From assembly GCF_001298105.1 (NCBI RefSeq), contig NZ_LGJH01000165.1, positions 186,001 through 250,000 of the forward strand: 64,000 nt of DNA, in the 5' to 3' direction. The stretch's first letter is position 1, and every line of letters begins with the position of its first letter. The notes under the pieces were generated by a model that was not told the DNA's origin, searched no databases, and saw nothing but the letters and a program-made list of their open reading frames with translations. A program made the position numbers and the translations under genes. This document shows positions 18,072-26,831 of this stretch, piece by piece. Source of the DNA: Novosphingobium sp. ST904 (GTDB taxonomy: Bacteria; Pseudomonadota; Alphaproteobacteria; Sphingomonadales; Sphingomonadaceae).

Positions 18072-18090
18072 ATTGCGATTGGTTCGCAAT
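18072..18090. promoter_or_regulatory. Fur-like iron-responsive operator
   Basis: A perfect 19-base palindrome, ATTGCGA-N5-TCGCAAT, lies in the 54-base gap directly upstream of the ECF sigma gene. The TGCGA/TCGCA arms match the form I recall for Fur boxes of Caulobacter and sphingomonads. Its place before a heme-uptake operon supports iron-dependent repression by Fur. Confidence 0.7.
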
Positions 18091-18115
18091 AAGTGATCTG
18101 CTATCCGTCCCGGCC

Positions 18116-18655
18116 ATGGATCGAGCAGACAGGGAAAACGGAGCATCGTCCGATGGCGAACTGCTGCGCGTCTTCCTGGCGCAGCGTTCCGAACTCGTCC
18201 GTTATACCGCGAACATCGTTGGGGACCGGGCCGGGGCGGAAGACATCGTCCAGGAGGCCTGGCTGCGTTTCAATGCTGCGGCGAAGAAGCAGCTTATCGG
18301 CGAACCTCGGGGATTCCTGTTCCGCATCGCCCGTAACCTTGCGCTCGATGGCCGGCGCCGCCGCAGCTTCGAGCAGAAGCTGTTCAGCGGCGACGACAGC
18401 GGCGTGGCCGAACTGATTGCAAGCGACGAGCCTTCCGCACAGACCCGGCTGGAGGCGATGGATGAGCTTTCGATCATTCGCACGGCCATGGACGCCCTGC
18501 CGGAGCGGACGCGGCTGGCGTTCACCATGCACCGGTTCGAGGGCGCGCGCCTGATCGACATCGCGGAGCGGCTCGGCATTTCCAGGAGCCTGGCGCAGGA
18601 ACTCGTGGTGGATGGTCTGGAGCGCTGCCGCAAGGCCTTGCGGCGGCGGCCATGA
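18116..18655 (+). CDS. fecI: ECF sigma factor, FecI-like
   Basis: The 179-residue protein has region 2 with GAEDIVQEAWLRF (about residues 40-52) and region 4 with LPERTRLAFTMHRFEG and DIAERLGISRSLAQEL. Both the length and the pairing with a FecR gene 63 bases downstream are those of iron-starvation ECF sigma factors. In this family the sigma is held or activated by FecR when the cognate outer-membrane receptor binds its ligand. It lies behind a Fur-like palindrome and is the first gene of the heme-uptake operon, so it probably drives the receptor, hemophore and Slam genes. Confidence 0.9.
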   Translation: MDRADRENGASSDGELLRVFLAQRSELVRYTANIVGDRAGAEDIVQEAWLRFNAAAKKQLIGEPRGFLFRIARNLALDGRRRRSFEQKLFSGDDSGVAELIASDEPSAQTRLEAMDELSIIRTAMDALPERTRLAFTMHRFEGARLIDIAERLGISRSLAQELVVDGLERCRKALRRRP

Positions 18656-18718
18656 CGATACCTGCATTTTTATCCGGATTCCCGGCGGCGTCGTTCGTCT
18701 CAATCATGTGGAGTCTCG

Positions 18719-19714
18719 TTGGCGACAGGAAATGCGGCAAGACCCGTGATGAATGACGAAGTGGATATGGGCGCGGTCGAGCGAATGGCATCGACCTGGC
18801 TGGTTCGTCTCGATGACGATCCGGAGGACGCCGGATTGCGCGCGGAATTCGAGCAGTGGCTCGATGCCAGCCCTGAGCATCGCCGGGTATGGGCGGAAAC
18901 GCGGGATCTCGATCTCCTGCTTGAGGCTGCAAGGCCGGTGGATGCCGTAGCGCTGCCTGCCGGGAATGTCGTTCCGTTGAAGTTTCGCCGCAAGGCGCGG
19001 GGCAAATGGCGTGTGTTCGTGCCGCTCGCGGCAGCAGCCTGCCTTGGGCTGGTTCTGGCGGCCGACATTCCGGTCTGGATGCAGGCGCAGGATATCGCGC
19101 GCACCGGAGAGGTTCACAAGGTGGCCTTGCAGGACGGCAGCACCGCCTGGCTCGCGCCCGGCGCTGCGATGGCATTCTCGATGGACGCAGAGGGCCGGCG
19201 CCTGAAACTTCTGCGCGGAAAGGGCTATTTCGACGTGGCCCACGATCCTGCCCATCCCTTCCGCGTGGAGGCCGGAGACGGGGAGGTGAAGGTTCTCGGC
19301 ACCGCGTTCGAGGCAGGGTTCAACGAGCAGGGTATGGCGGTTTCCGTTCGGCGGGGGCTTGTGGAGGTTTCCTATCCCAAGGGCCGGGTGCGAGACCGGC
19401 TGCGCCCCGGACGATCGATCGCGGTGCCCTGGGCCGGAAGCCCTTCGCGCGGCCAGGTCCGGCCAGACCGGATCGCGGCGTGGATGAACGGCCGCCTTCT
19501 GGTCAACGATCGCCCGGTAAGGGACGTGCTCGAAGCGCTGCGTCCCTGGTACGGGGGCTATATCGTCGCGCGAGGGCCGGGGCTCGACACGAGGCGGGTA
19601 ACGGGCATTTACGATCTGCGCCATCCGGATGCAGCGCTGGAGGCGCTTGCGAGAGCCCACACCATCGCCGTGCGCGACATTACGCCATGGCTGAGGATCG
19701 TCACCGTAGAGTGA
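18719..19714 (+). CDS. fecR: FecR-family anti-sigma / signal-transducing protein
   Basis: The 331-residue protein has a cytoplasmic N-terminal DUF4880-like segment (WLDASPEHRRVWAE), one membrane helix (about residues 100-117, FVPLAAAACLGLVLAA) and a periplasmic FecR domain containing LQDGSTAWLAPGA and LRGKGYFDVAHDPAHPF. A C-terminal DUF4974-like region follows (LLVNDRPVRDVLEALRPWYGG). A TTG start at 18719 is preferred because GGAG lies five bases ahead; an in-frame ATG at 18749 is the alternative. It transmits the signal from the TonB receptor at 19882, whose N-terminal STN domain fits this role, to the adjacent ECF sigma factor. Confidence 0.9.
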   Translation: MATGNAARPVMNDEVDMGAVERMASTWLVRLDDDPEDAGLRAEFEQWLDASPEHRRVWAETRDLDLLLEAARPVDAVALPAGNVVPLKFRRKARGKWRVFVPLAAAACLGLVLAADIPVWMQAQDIARTGEVHKVALQDGSTAWLAPGAAMAFSMDAEGRRLKLLRGKGYFDVAHDPAHPFRVEAGDGEVKVLGTAFEAGFNEQGMAVSVRRGLVEVSYPKGRVRDRLRPGRSIAVPWAGSPSRGQVRPDRIAAWMNGRLLVNDRPVRDVLEALRPWYGGYIVARGPGLDTRRVTGIYDLRHPDAALEALARAHTIAVRDITPWLRIVTVE

Positions 19715-19839
19715 GCCGGGGGATGGCCGGCAGGCGCTGAGAAGGCTGCTTTTCCATGCAGTTTCCCTTAGGCTTCAATTAATTCACCGCTCACTGCATT
19801 TTTTTCCGGAATTTCCTGAGCCTCGCCCGTCGTTAGGAT

Positions 19840-19856
19840 ATGCGACTGACTTGCAT
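19840..19856. promoter_or_regulatory. imperfect Fur-like palindrome upstream of the TonB receptor
   Basis: ATGCGA-N5-TTGCAT differs from perfect symmetry by one base and resembles the box at 18072. It lies 26 bases before the receptor start. Upstream, GGAATTT at 19808 and CGTCG at 19829 could form an ECF-type promoter. Both readings are tentative. Confidence 0.35.
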
Positions 19857-19881
19857 TAGCATTTAGTCGCCCGTTTGACGA

Positions 19882-22800
19882 ATGGGGGATTTTGACGGTG
19901 ATTGCGGGGGTGAAGTTTTGCGGGATGGGGCGGCGCGTGCCTGGGCGGGAGCGCTTCTGGCGTCGGTATCCGCAGCAGGGCTGGCTTTTCCCGCTGTGGC
20001 CGCAGCGCAGGCCAGCACAAGCGGCGAAGCACGGGCGTTCAGCATTCCGGCGCAGTCCCTGGCCGATGCGCTGACGGATTTCGGAGAGCAGTCCGGCCTG
20101 CAGGTCAGCGTCAATGCGGATGATGTGCGCGGCCGTTCGACCGGCGGCGTGAGCGGCCGCATGGCTCCGGCGCTGGCGCTGGGGCGCCTGCTGGCGGGCA
20201 CCGGCCTCGGTTATCGCATCGAAGGCAGCGTGGTCAGCCTCTCGAAACTGCCTGCCGCATCCGACGGAAGCGTCCAGCTCGGCCCGCTGCGGGTCGAAGG
20301 CAGCGTGAGCAACGCGGCGGAGACCGGCGCTGAGCGCGATACCCGGCAGCGCGATGCGGTCTACGATCAGGATATCTCTTCGACTTATGCGGGCAAGGAG
20401 GAGGTCGAACGCTACAAGGGCGTGAATACCGCCGACGTGCTGAAGGGCATGGTCAATGTCTTCAGCGGCGATGCCCGTAACGGCGGCGCGCTCGACCCCA
20501 GCATTCGCGGCATCCAGGGGCCGGGCCGCGTGCCCGTGCTGATCGACGGAACCGAGCAGGCGCTGACGGTCTGGCGCGGATACAACGGCGCCAGCAATCG
20601 CAGTTACATCGATCCCAGCCTGATCTCGGGCGTGCAGGTGCTCAAGGGGCCGGTTTCCACCCGCGGGGTCAACGGATCGACCGGCGGTGCCGTGGTCATC
20701 AACACGCTCGACGCCAGCGACATCCTCAAGCCCGGGCAGAGCTTCGGCGTGGAGATGCGGCTGGAAGGCGGCAACAACTCCACCGATCCGCGCCTGCCGA
20801 CGCTGCTGACCGGGCTGGACTATCGCGATATTCCCGGCTTCGTCGGCACCGGCGTGGGCGCTTCGCCGACCTATCCCTATGCGGACCCTTCGTTGCGGGT
20901 GAACCTGAAAGGCAGCGACGACAACGAATTCGTCTCATTCGGCGATCGTGCCGCGCGGCTGGCCGTGGCGGGGCGCGTGGGAGACTTCGAACTGTTCGGT
21001 GCTTACGCCTACCGCGAGCGCGGCAACTACTTTTCGGGCAAGACGGGGGCCGGTTATTACCAGCAGGAAGACCTGCCGCTGAACGCCGATACTTATGTGC
21101 GGAAGCTGGGCCTCAATTACGAACCCGGCAACGAGGTTCCCAATACCTCGAGCGAGCTGGAATCGTGGCTGCTGAAGGCAACCTGGAAGATCGCCGACGA
21201 TCAGGCTCTCCAGATCGGTTTTCGCGACAGTCGCTCGAAGTTCGGCGAGATCATGCCATCGCGGATCATGACCGCCGGAGGCGGATATTTCGGCAATATC
21301 CAGTGGCCGCTCAGCAAGGTCCATGCACAGGCCTGGAACGGGGAGTACAAGTGGGACCCGGATAGCCGCCTGATCGATTTCAAGGCCAATCTCTGGGCGA
21401 CCCATACCGTTGGCGATACCTACAGCGCGGGTGGCTTTCCGAATGCCGCTTCGGAGGCGGACCCGATCATCACCAATAAGGCGCTCTCCAACTCGCGGAA
21501 CAACCGCTATGGCCTGACCGCCAGCAACCAGTTCGAACTGACCTCGACGCTGGACCTGCTGATGGAGGGAAGCTGGCAGCACGAGAAGCTGCGTTCGGAC
21601 GACGAATATTCGGAGGCGATGGCCAACGGCTGGCGTCAGTTGCCGCGCGCGGGACGGCGCGAGGAATATCGCCTCAGCCTCAAGGGCGAATGGCGCCCCG
21701 CGCAATTCCTGAAGTTCAATGCCGGACTGACCTATTCGGGATATTGGGCGAAGGACGATTTCCTGCCCAAGTATCTCGAACTGCAGGGCGGTTCGATCTC
21801 GCAGTATGTCACGCCCTCGTGGAAGACCACTTATGAAACGGAGGAATCCGGCGCCGCCGCGTGGGAAGCCTATCGCCGGGCCTATTGGACCGGGCTGAAC
21901 ATGCCGCAATCGGTGATCGACATCATCCTGCCGATCGAGATCGCCAGCTACGCGGCCAATCCCTATACTTTCGTCGTCAGTCACGACGGGCCGGACTGGA
22001 CCCCGGACGCCTCGGGCAACTTCCACCGCGCGGACAATTTCTGCCTGAACGGTTCGACCGACAGCATCGCCGGCTTCGTGGCGGGCCGCTGTGTGGTCAG
22101 CGCCCAGAACGAACTGGTCGCGATAACGCAGGCCAAGCGCAAGTCGGGCAGCGGCTGGGCGCCGACGCTTTCGGCCACCGCTTACATCAGCAGCGCCAGC
22201 CGGGCCTATCTGCGCTATGCCGAGGCCTATCGCTTCCCCAGCATGTTCGAGAGCACGATCGGCTTTTCAGCCTCGATCAACCCCTCGCGCGATCTGAAGC
22301 CCGAGCGCATCCGTTCGTGGGAAGCGGCCTGGATACAGGACCTGCGCCCTCTGTTCGGCCTGAACGACGGCCAGTACGCCGACCTCAAGCTGACCTGGTA
22401 TCACAACACCACCCGCGACGTGATCGAGCGCGACATCCACCTGATGTTCAGCAATCTCGACAAGCAGGTGATCGCCGGCTTCGAGCTTCAGGCGCGGTAT
22501 GACAACGGGCGCTTCTTCACCGATCTGAGCGCCGGCCATATGACGACCAATAAGGTTTGCGACGAGAGCCAGGCGGCGACCATGGACCCGAGCCGGGGCC
22601 GGGTGCCCGACTGCGTGAAGTACGGCTTCATCGCCGGTTTCCTGCTCACGCAGGCCACGCCCGAGGATACGGTGAACTGGACGGTGGGCGGCCGTTTCCT
22701 CGACCGTCGGCTCGAACTGGGCGGCAGGCTCACCTGGTATGCGGGCTACGACAACCCGCAACTGGCCGAATTCACCAACGAGGCGGACTGCATCGGCGGC

Positions 22801-22998
22801 TGCGCGCTCAATATCCCGTACACCTGGGGAGAGATCGTGACCCTGGATGCCTTCGCGAAGTTCCGCATCAACGACCGGTTCAGCGCCGAGCTGACCGGCC
22901 TCAACCTCAACAACCGCTATTACCTCGACCCGCTGTCGCGTTCGTTGCTGCCCGCACCGGGACGCACCGTGAAGCTCAGCGTGACCGGCCGGTTCTGA
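19882..22998 (+). CDS. TonB-dependent outer-membrane receptor with signalling (STN) domain, probable hemophore/heme receptor
   Basis: This protein of up to 1038 residues has a signal peptide (ALLASVSAAGLAFPAVAAAQA) and then an STN domain (about residues 50-118, FSIPAQSLADALTDFGEQSG), the hallmark of FecA-type receptors that signal through FecR. A plug domain follows (ADVLKGMVNVFSGDARNGG, GVQVLKGPVSTRGVNGSTG), then a 22-strand type barrel ending in VKLSVTGRF with the terminal Phe. The position between fecR and genes for a hemophilin-like protein, Slam and heme oxygenase makes heme or heme-hemophore the likely ligand. The ATG at 19882 gives a long n-region; TTG at 19918, after a G-rich ribosome site, is a plausible alternative start. 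Confidence 0.9.
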   Translation: MGDFDGDCGGEVLRDGAARAWAGALLASVSAAGLAFPAVAAAQASTSGEARAFSIPAQSLADALTDFGEQSGLQVSVNADDVRGRSTGGVSGRMAPALALGRLLAGTGLGYRIEGSVVSLSKLPAASDGSVQLGPLRVEGSVSNAAETGAERDTRQRDAVYDQDISSTYAGKEEVERYKGVNTADVLKGMVNVFSGDARNGGALDPSIRGIQGPGRVPVLIDGTEQALTVWRGYNGASNRSYIDPSLISGVQVLKGPVSTRGVNGSTGGAVVINTLDASDILKPGQSFGVEMRLEGGNNSTDPRLPTLLTGLDYRDIPGFVGTGVGASPTYPYADPSLRVNLKGSDDNEFVSFGDRAARLAVAGRVGDFELFGAYAYRERGNYFSGKTGAGYYQQEDLPLNADTYVRKLGLNYEPGNEVPNTSSELESWLLKATWKIADDQALQIGFRDSRSKFGEIMPSRIMTAGGGYFGNIQWPLSKVHAQAWNGEYKWDPDSRLIDFKANLWATHTVGDTYSAGGFPNAASEADPIITNKALSNSRNNRYGLTASNQFELTSTLDLLMEGSWQHEKLRSDDEYSEAMANGWRQLPRAGRREEYRLSLKGEWRPAQFLKFNAGLTYSGYWAKDDFLPKYLELQGGSISQYVTPSWKTTYETEESGAAAWEAYRRAYWTGLNMPQSVIDIILPIEIASYAANPYTFVVSHDGPDWTPDASGNFHRADNFCLNGSTDSIAGFVAGRCVVSAQNELVAITQAKRKSGSGWAPTLSATAYISSASRAYLRYAEAYRFPSMFESTIGFSASINPSRDLKPERIRSWEAAWIQDLRPLFGLNDGQYADLKLTWYHNTTRDVIERDIHLMFSNLDKQVIAGFELQARYDNGRFFTDLSAGHMTTNKVCDESQAATMDPSRGRVPDCVKYGFIAGFLLTQATPEDTVNWTVGGRFLDRRLELGGRLTWYAGYDNPQLAEFTNEADCIGGCALNIPYTWGEIVTLDAFAKFRINDRFSAELTGLNLNNRYYLDPLSRSLLPAPGRTVKLSVTGRF

Positions 22999-23016
22999 GG
23001 AGAATTTCAGGACCGC

Positions 23017-23055
23017 CGCCGGTGCTCTTGATCCTGACAGAGCAGGGCACCGGCG
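23017..23055 (+). terminator. intercistronic hairpin between receptor and hemophore genes
   Basis: A perfect 9-bp stem (CGCCGGTGC / GCACCGGCG) with an inner short stem lies in the 114-base gap. No T-tract follows. It could be an attenuator or an RNA-stability element giving different receptor and hemophore levels. Confidence 0.45.
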
Positions 23056-23112
23056 ACGATCCTGGATCAACGCGCCCGAACGATCGGGCGCACCAACTGC
23101 AGGAGAAGTAGA

Positions 23113-23884
23113 ATGAAGTCTGCCTATCTCAAAGCAATTGCTGCCGCCTTCACCCTTTCGACCGCGCTGGCCGGTACGGCCCAGGCGCAAGTGGTCGGTG
23201 CATCGAGCGACACGGCGAAAGTGAAGATCGCCGCCAGCACCGTCAGCGGCGGACCTCACGTGGCCGGACGCGTGGGCATCAACGTGCCGAGCCTGACCAG
23301 CGTGCAGTACGTCGATTTCCAGGGGCTCCAGGCCTATGCCGCAGCTGATGCCAACGGCGTGACCTCGGTTGCGCAAGTCACCGGCACCGTCACCGACCAC
23401 AGCAAGTACGGCCGCTTCGACTTTGCCAAGGTCGGCACGCAGGATGTCTACTTTGGCGAATGGTCGCAGACCGGCAGCGCCACTGCCGGCGATCACACCG
23501 TCTACTACGGCGGCACCGGCCAGACGAGCGCAGTGCCCAACAGCGGCGCCGCCAGCTACTCGGTCAAGGGCATCAGCGACTATGCCAACAAGGGCATCCT
23601 GACCGGTACCTTCAACGCGACGTTCACGGGCGGCGGCACCGGCATTCTGACCGCAGCTCAGCAATGCTTCGGGAAGCTACGGCGTCAACATCGGTACGGC
23701 GGGCATCAGCGGAGGCGCCTTCTCCGGCACTACCGCCACGGCTACCAGCGGCACCACCACGGTCGCCACGAACGGCGCCGTCAGCGGTAGCTTCTTCGGC
23801 ACCAATGCCGATGCGCTGGCCGGGATCGTCAACTTTGCGTCGGCCCGCCAGTACAACACCGCGTTCGGCGGCACCAAGAACTGA
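23113..23884 (+). CDS. hemophilin-like secreted hemophore, Slam substrate (frameshifted near 23660)
   Basis: The protein begins with a Sec signal peptide (AAAFTLSTALAGTAQAQ) ending in an AQA cleavage site and has no lipobox cysteine, so it should be soluble rather than a lipoprotein. An N-terminal handle region is followed by a small beta-barrel with the pattern VYYGGTG..VPNSGAASYSVKG and LTGTFNATF, resembling the TbpB/hemophilin C-terminal barrel recognised by Slam. At about 23660 the frame shifts: removing one base restores NASGSYGVNIGTAGISGGAF and later ADALAGIVNFASARQYNTAF, ending GGTKN at 23884 (about 256 residues). GGAGAAG precedes the ATG. Gene order (receptor, this gene, Slam, heme oxygenase) supports heme binding; direct heme ligands cannot be fixed. 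Confidence 0.8.
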
Positions 23885-23960
23885 TCCGAGCGTGAAATCG
23901 GGATCGGGCGCCGCCGTGCGTCCGGTCCCACCACGTGCGAACGGGATAGACACGATCCTC

Positions 23961-25451
23961 ATGGCCGCCTTTCGCAAGTACCTGCTGCTGCTCTGTGCGG
24001 GCATGCCGCTCGGAACCCCCTCGGCAGTGGCACAGAGCGGAAGCGGGCAGGACACGCGCCTGCGCCTGGACCAGCAGATCGACCGGCAGCAAGCCCAGCG
24101 CGAAGCCGAAGCGCGGGAGGATGCCGAAGCACTGGACGAAGTGCCCTCTTCAATGGTGATCGACGGCGAGACCTATGCGGTCGGCAACAATGCCAGCGAC
24201 CTCGGGCAGGCGCTCTACATTTCCGTCTCTCGCAAGCAATGGCGCGACGTGCGCCGTTTTCTGGCGGCCTACCGCAAGCTGGAAGATCGCGATCCGATGC
24301 TGGAGCTTTACGCTCTCGGCGCGCTTGCCCGCAGCGAGGGCAAACTGGCGCAGGCGGAACGCGATTACCGTGCGCTGCTGGACCTCAAGCCGGATTTCCT
24401 GCCCGGGCAGCTCGAACTGGCGCGGACGCTGTTCGAGAACCGCAAGGACCGGGAGGCCGCCCGCATATTCCGCGCCGCGCGGCTTCAGGTGGCCGGAGGC
24501 GGGCCGCAAGGCGAAGGAGTGCTGCGCTCGATCGACGCTTTCCTCTCCGCATTGAAGACGCGGCAGGGCTGGCAGGGCAGCCTGGCGCTTGGGCCGGGCT
24601 ACAGCACCAATCTCAACCAGTCCTCGGCAAGCTATACCTGCCTCCTCGCCGCCGATGACGGCACCTGCCTGATCGATCGCAAGGTGCCGGATGCGATCGC
24701 CTCCACCGGGATCAACATCGAGGGAACGCTCAGCCGCCGCATCGCGCTCGGCGGGCATGGCGGGCTGCGGGCAAGGGCGATGCTGTTCGGGGACATCTAT
24801 CCCGAGCATCACGCCTATTCGCAAACCACCGCGATCATGCGGCTCGGCTACGATTACCAGACGGCCCGAGACGGCGTGGCCATCTCGCCCTCCTTCGATC
24901 TGGGGACCTTCGGTTCCTCGATCCTCTACACGGCCTGGGGCGTGAATGCGGAGTGGACGCATACCCTTTCTCCGCGCGCGCTGTTCAAGCTGGAGGGCAA
25001 CTACCGCCGGTTCGACTATGCCCTGGCCGGCTACGACACGCAGGACGGCGGGCTGGCCGATCTGTTCCTCACCGGCTGGTATACCCTGCCGCACGGCTGG
25101 ACCCTGCTGGGCGGGCCCGATGCGCTCGACAAATCGGCGGGCGATCCCGTCGATGCCTATCGCCAGCTGGGTGCGCGCCTCGGTGTGGCGAAGTCCTTCG
25201 GCAATGCCGCCAGCCTGCTCCTGCTCGGCTCCGCGAGGGAGCGCCGCTACCGGGCCTACAGCGAACTTTTCGAAGCGAAGCGCCGGGACCGGGAGCAGGT
25301 CTATACCGCAATCCTGCGCGTGCCGGCGCTCAGGCTGGCGGGGCTCGTGCCCGAGGCGCTGGTCCAGCACAACCGGGTGAAGAGCAATATCGACTGGCTC
25401 TATTCCTACCGGCGCACGACCGTCAGCCTCCGGCTTAGCCGCTCCTTCTGA
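23961..25451 (+). CDS. Slam (surface lipoprotein assembly modifier, DUF560) outer-membrane translocator
   Basis: The 496-residue protein has a signal peptide (LLLLCAGMPLGTPSAVAQ) and then a periplasmic TPR-like helical domain (about residues 60-195), for example AQAERDYRALLDLKPDFLPG and LARTLFENRKDREAARIFRA. A C-terminal beta-barrel of about 14 strands begins near GSLALGPGYSTNLNQ and ends VSLRLSRSF with the terminal Phe. This is the Slam architecture, in which the barrel exports TbpB- or hemophilin-type substrates. The ATG at 23961 is used; the open frame further upstream is a shadow of the hemophore gene. It lies between the hemophore and heme oxygenase genes, so the hemophore is its expected substrate. 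Confidence 0.88.
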   Translation: MAAFRKYLLLLCAGMPLGTPSAVAQSGSGQDTRLRLDQQIDRQQAQREAEAREDAEALDEVPSSMVIDGETYAVGNNASDLGQALYISVSRKQWRDVRRFLAAYRKLEDRDPMLELYALGALARSEGKLAQAERDYRALLDLKPDFLPGQLELARTLFENRKDREAARIFRAARLQVAGGGPQGEGVLRSIDAFLSALKTRQGWQGSLALGPGYSTNLNQSSASYTCLLAADDGTCLIDRKVPDAIASTGINIEGTLSRRIALGGHGGLRARAMLFGDIYPEHHAYSQTTAIMRLGYDYQTARDGVAISPSFDLGTFGSSILYTAWGVNAEWTHTLSPRALFKLEGNYRRFDYALAGYDTQDGGLADLFLTGWYTLPHGWTLLGGPDALDKSAGDPVDAYRQLGARLGVAKSFGNAASLLLLGSARERRYRAYSELFEAKRRDREQVYTAILRVPALRLAGLVPEALVQHNRVKSNIDWLYSYRRTTVSLRLSRSF

Positions 25452-25478
25452 AACCGATCCCCGAAAAAGGAGAGTTCG

Positions 25479-26078
25479 ATGACCATGACCACCGATACCG
25501 TTCCCCTTCCGCTTTCGAAGCGTCTCAAGGTGGAAACCGAAAGCGTTCACGAGGCACTGGACAAGCGGATCATGTCTGCCGATCCATTCGCGGACCGTGA
25601 GCGCTACGGGCGCTTCGTTGCCGTTCAGTACCTGTTCCACCGCGATATCGATGCGCTTTACGAGCAGCCCGCGCTGGCCGCCTTGCTCCCCGATCTTGCT
25701 GACCGCCGCCGACTGCCGCTGATCGCGTTCGATCTTGCCGATCTCGGCCTTGCGGTTCCCGAGGCGGGCGCGGCGCCGGCCTTCGGCGCAGGCGCGGACA
25801 TTCCCACGGCGCTGGGCTGGCTCTATGTTGCGGAAGGCTCAAACCTGGGGGCGGCGTTCCTGTTCAAGGCGGCGGCGGCACTGGGTCTGGACGAGAATAG
25901 CGGCGCGCGCCACCTCGCCGGTCATCCCGAGGGCCGCGCACGGCACTGGCGCAGCTTTACTGCCGCACTGGACGCGGCGGCGCTTTCCCCGGCAGAGCAG
26001 GCCCGCGCGCGCGCCGGAGCGGAAGCGGCATTCCTGCGGGTGAGGGGGCTCGTCGAGGATCATCTCGCCCGTGCCTGA
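25479..26078 (+). CDS. hemO: biliverdin-producing heme oxygenase
   Basis: The 199-residue, all-helical protein matches bacterial heme oxygenases of the HemO/PigA type in length. The proximal heme ligand is probably His24 in VHEALDKR, and the distal helix shows LGWLYVAEGSNLGAAFL with the flexible glycines over the heme. It opens the porphyrin ring with oxygen to release iron, biliverdin and CO in the cytoplasm, the final step of heme use. AGGAGAG precedes the ATG. It ends 8 bases inside the start of the tonB gene. No inner-membrane heme permease is encoded in the operon, so heme entry into the cytoplasm must rely on genes elsewhere. Confidence 0.92.
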   Translation: MTMTTDTVPLPLSKRLKVETESVHEALDKRIMSADPFADRERYGRFVAVQYLFHRDIDALYEQPALAALLPDLADRRRLPLIAFDLADLGLAVPEAGAAPAFGAGADIPTALGWLYVAEGSNLGAAFLFKAAAALGLDENSGARHLAGHPEGRARHWRSFTAALDAAALSPAEQARARAGAEAAFLRVRGLVEDHLARA

Positions 26079-26768
26079 TTTAAGGGCAGGCCAGACAGGT
26101 TACGCACCGGCCCGCAATCCGGCTGCATTCGGGCTGAGCGTGGCGCTGCATCTGGCTGTTGCCGGGGCCATGCTGGTGGTCTGGCGGGAGGCGCCGAGGA
26201 TACTGTCCGCCTCCACGCCTGCGCTCACGGTCAATCTCGTACCGCTTGCGGCGCCCGACCGGTCCGCGATGTCGCGCCCGGGCCGGAGCAGGTCGAGAGG
26301 CAGGAGGAACGGGTGGAGGTCCAGGCCGAGGAAGCCCCCGTCTTCACGCTGCAGAAGGTTTCCATCCAGCCTCGGGAGGAGCGGCAGGAAGTGGCCGAGC
26401 CGGTCGATCCCGGCCCGCCGATACCGGAAACGACCGCGCCGAAGAGCATCCAGGCGCCGCCTGCGCCGCGGCTTTCGAACATGGCCGAGCCGGACTGGGA
26501 AGCCCGGCTTCTTGCGCATCTTGAACGGTTCCGCCGCTATCCGGCGCGCGCCCGCTCGGCGCGGCAGCAGGGCACCGTTCTGGTGCGCTTCAAGGTTACG
26601 CGCGGCGGGCAGGTTCTTGCTGCCGTCATCCAGCGCAGTTCGGGCTTCTCGGGACTGGATCAGGCGGCGCTCGAAACCTTTGGGCGCGCGCAGCCGCTGC
26701 CCCGTCTTCCCGAAGACCGGCCGGACCCGCTGGAACTGACGGTTCCTGTGGAATTCTACTTGCGCTGA
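26071..26768 (+). CDS. tonB: TonB energy transducer (frameshifted near 26265)
   Basis: The first frame encodes a short cytoplasmic tail and one membrane anchor (FGLSVALHLAVAGAMLVVW, about residues 18-36) followed by a proline-containing stretch. One base is missing at about 26263-26267. The second frame then continues with an acidic, proline-rich linker (PVDPGPPIPETTAPKS) and the TonB C-terminal domain with RRYP, GTVLVRFKVTRGGQV and LELTVPVEFYLR. Repaired length is about 232 residues, normal for TonB. The GTG start overlaps the hemO end by 8 bases. As the last gene of the operon it probably energises the receptor at 19882. Confidence 0.85.
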
Positions 26769-26773
26769 AAAGA

Positions 26774-26806
26774 GAAGGGCCGGGCGCTCCCCGCGCCCGG
26801 CCCTTC
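26774..26806. terminator. bidirectional terminator hairpin
   Basis: A perfect 14-bp stem (GAAGGGCCGGGCGC / GCGCCCGGCCCTTC) with a five-base loop lies between the convergent tonB and TonB-receptor genes. A purine-rich GAAAAGA segment on its left gives a T-rich tail on the minus strand. It closes the heme operon. Confidence 0.85.
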
Positions 26807-26831
26807 CTTCGTAGTTGAATGAAGACCGCGA

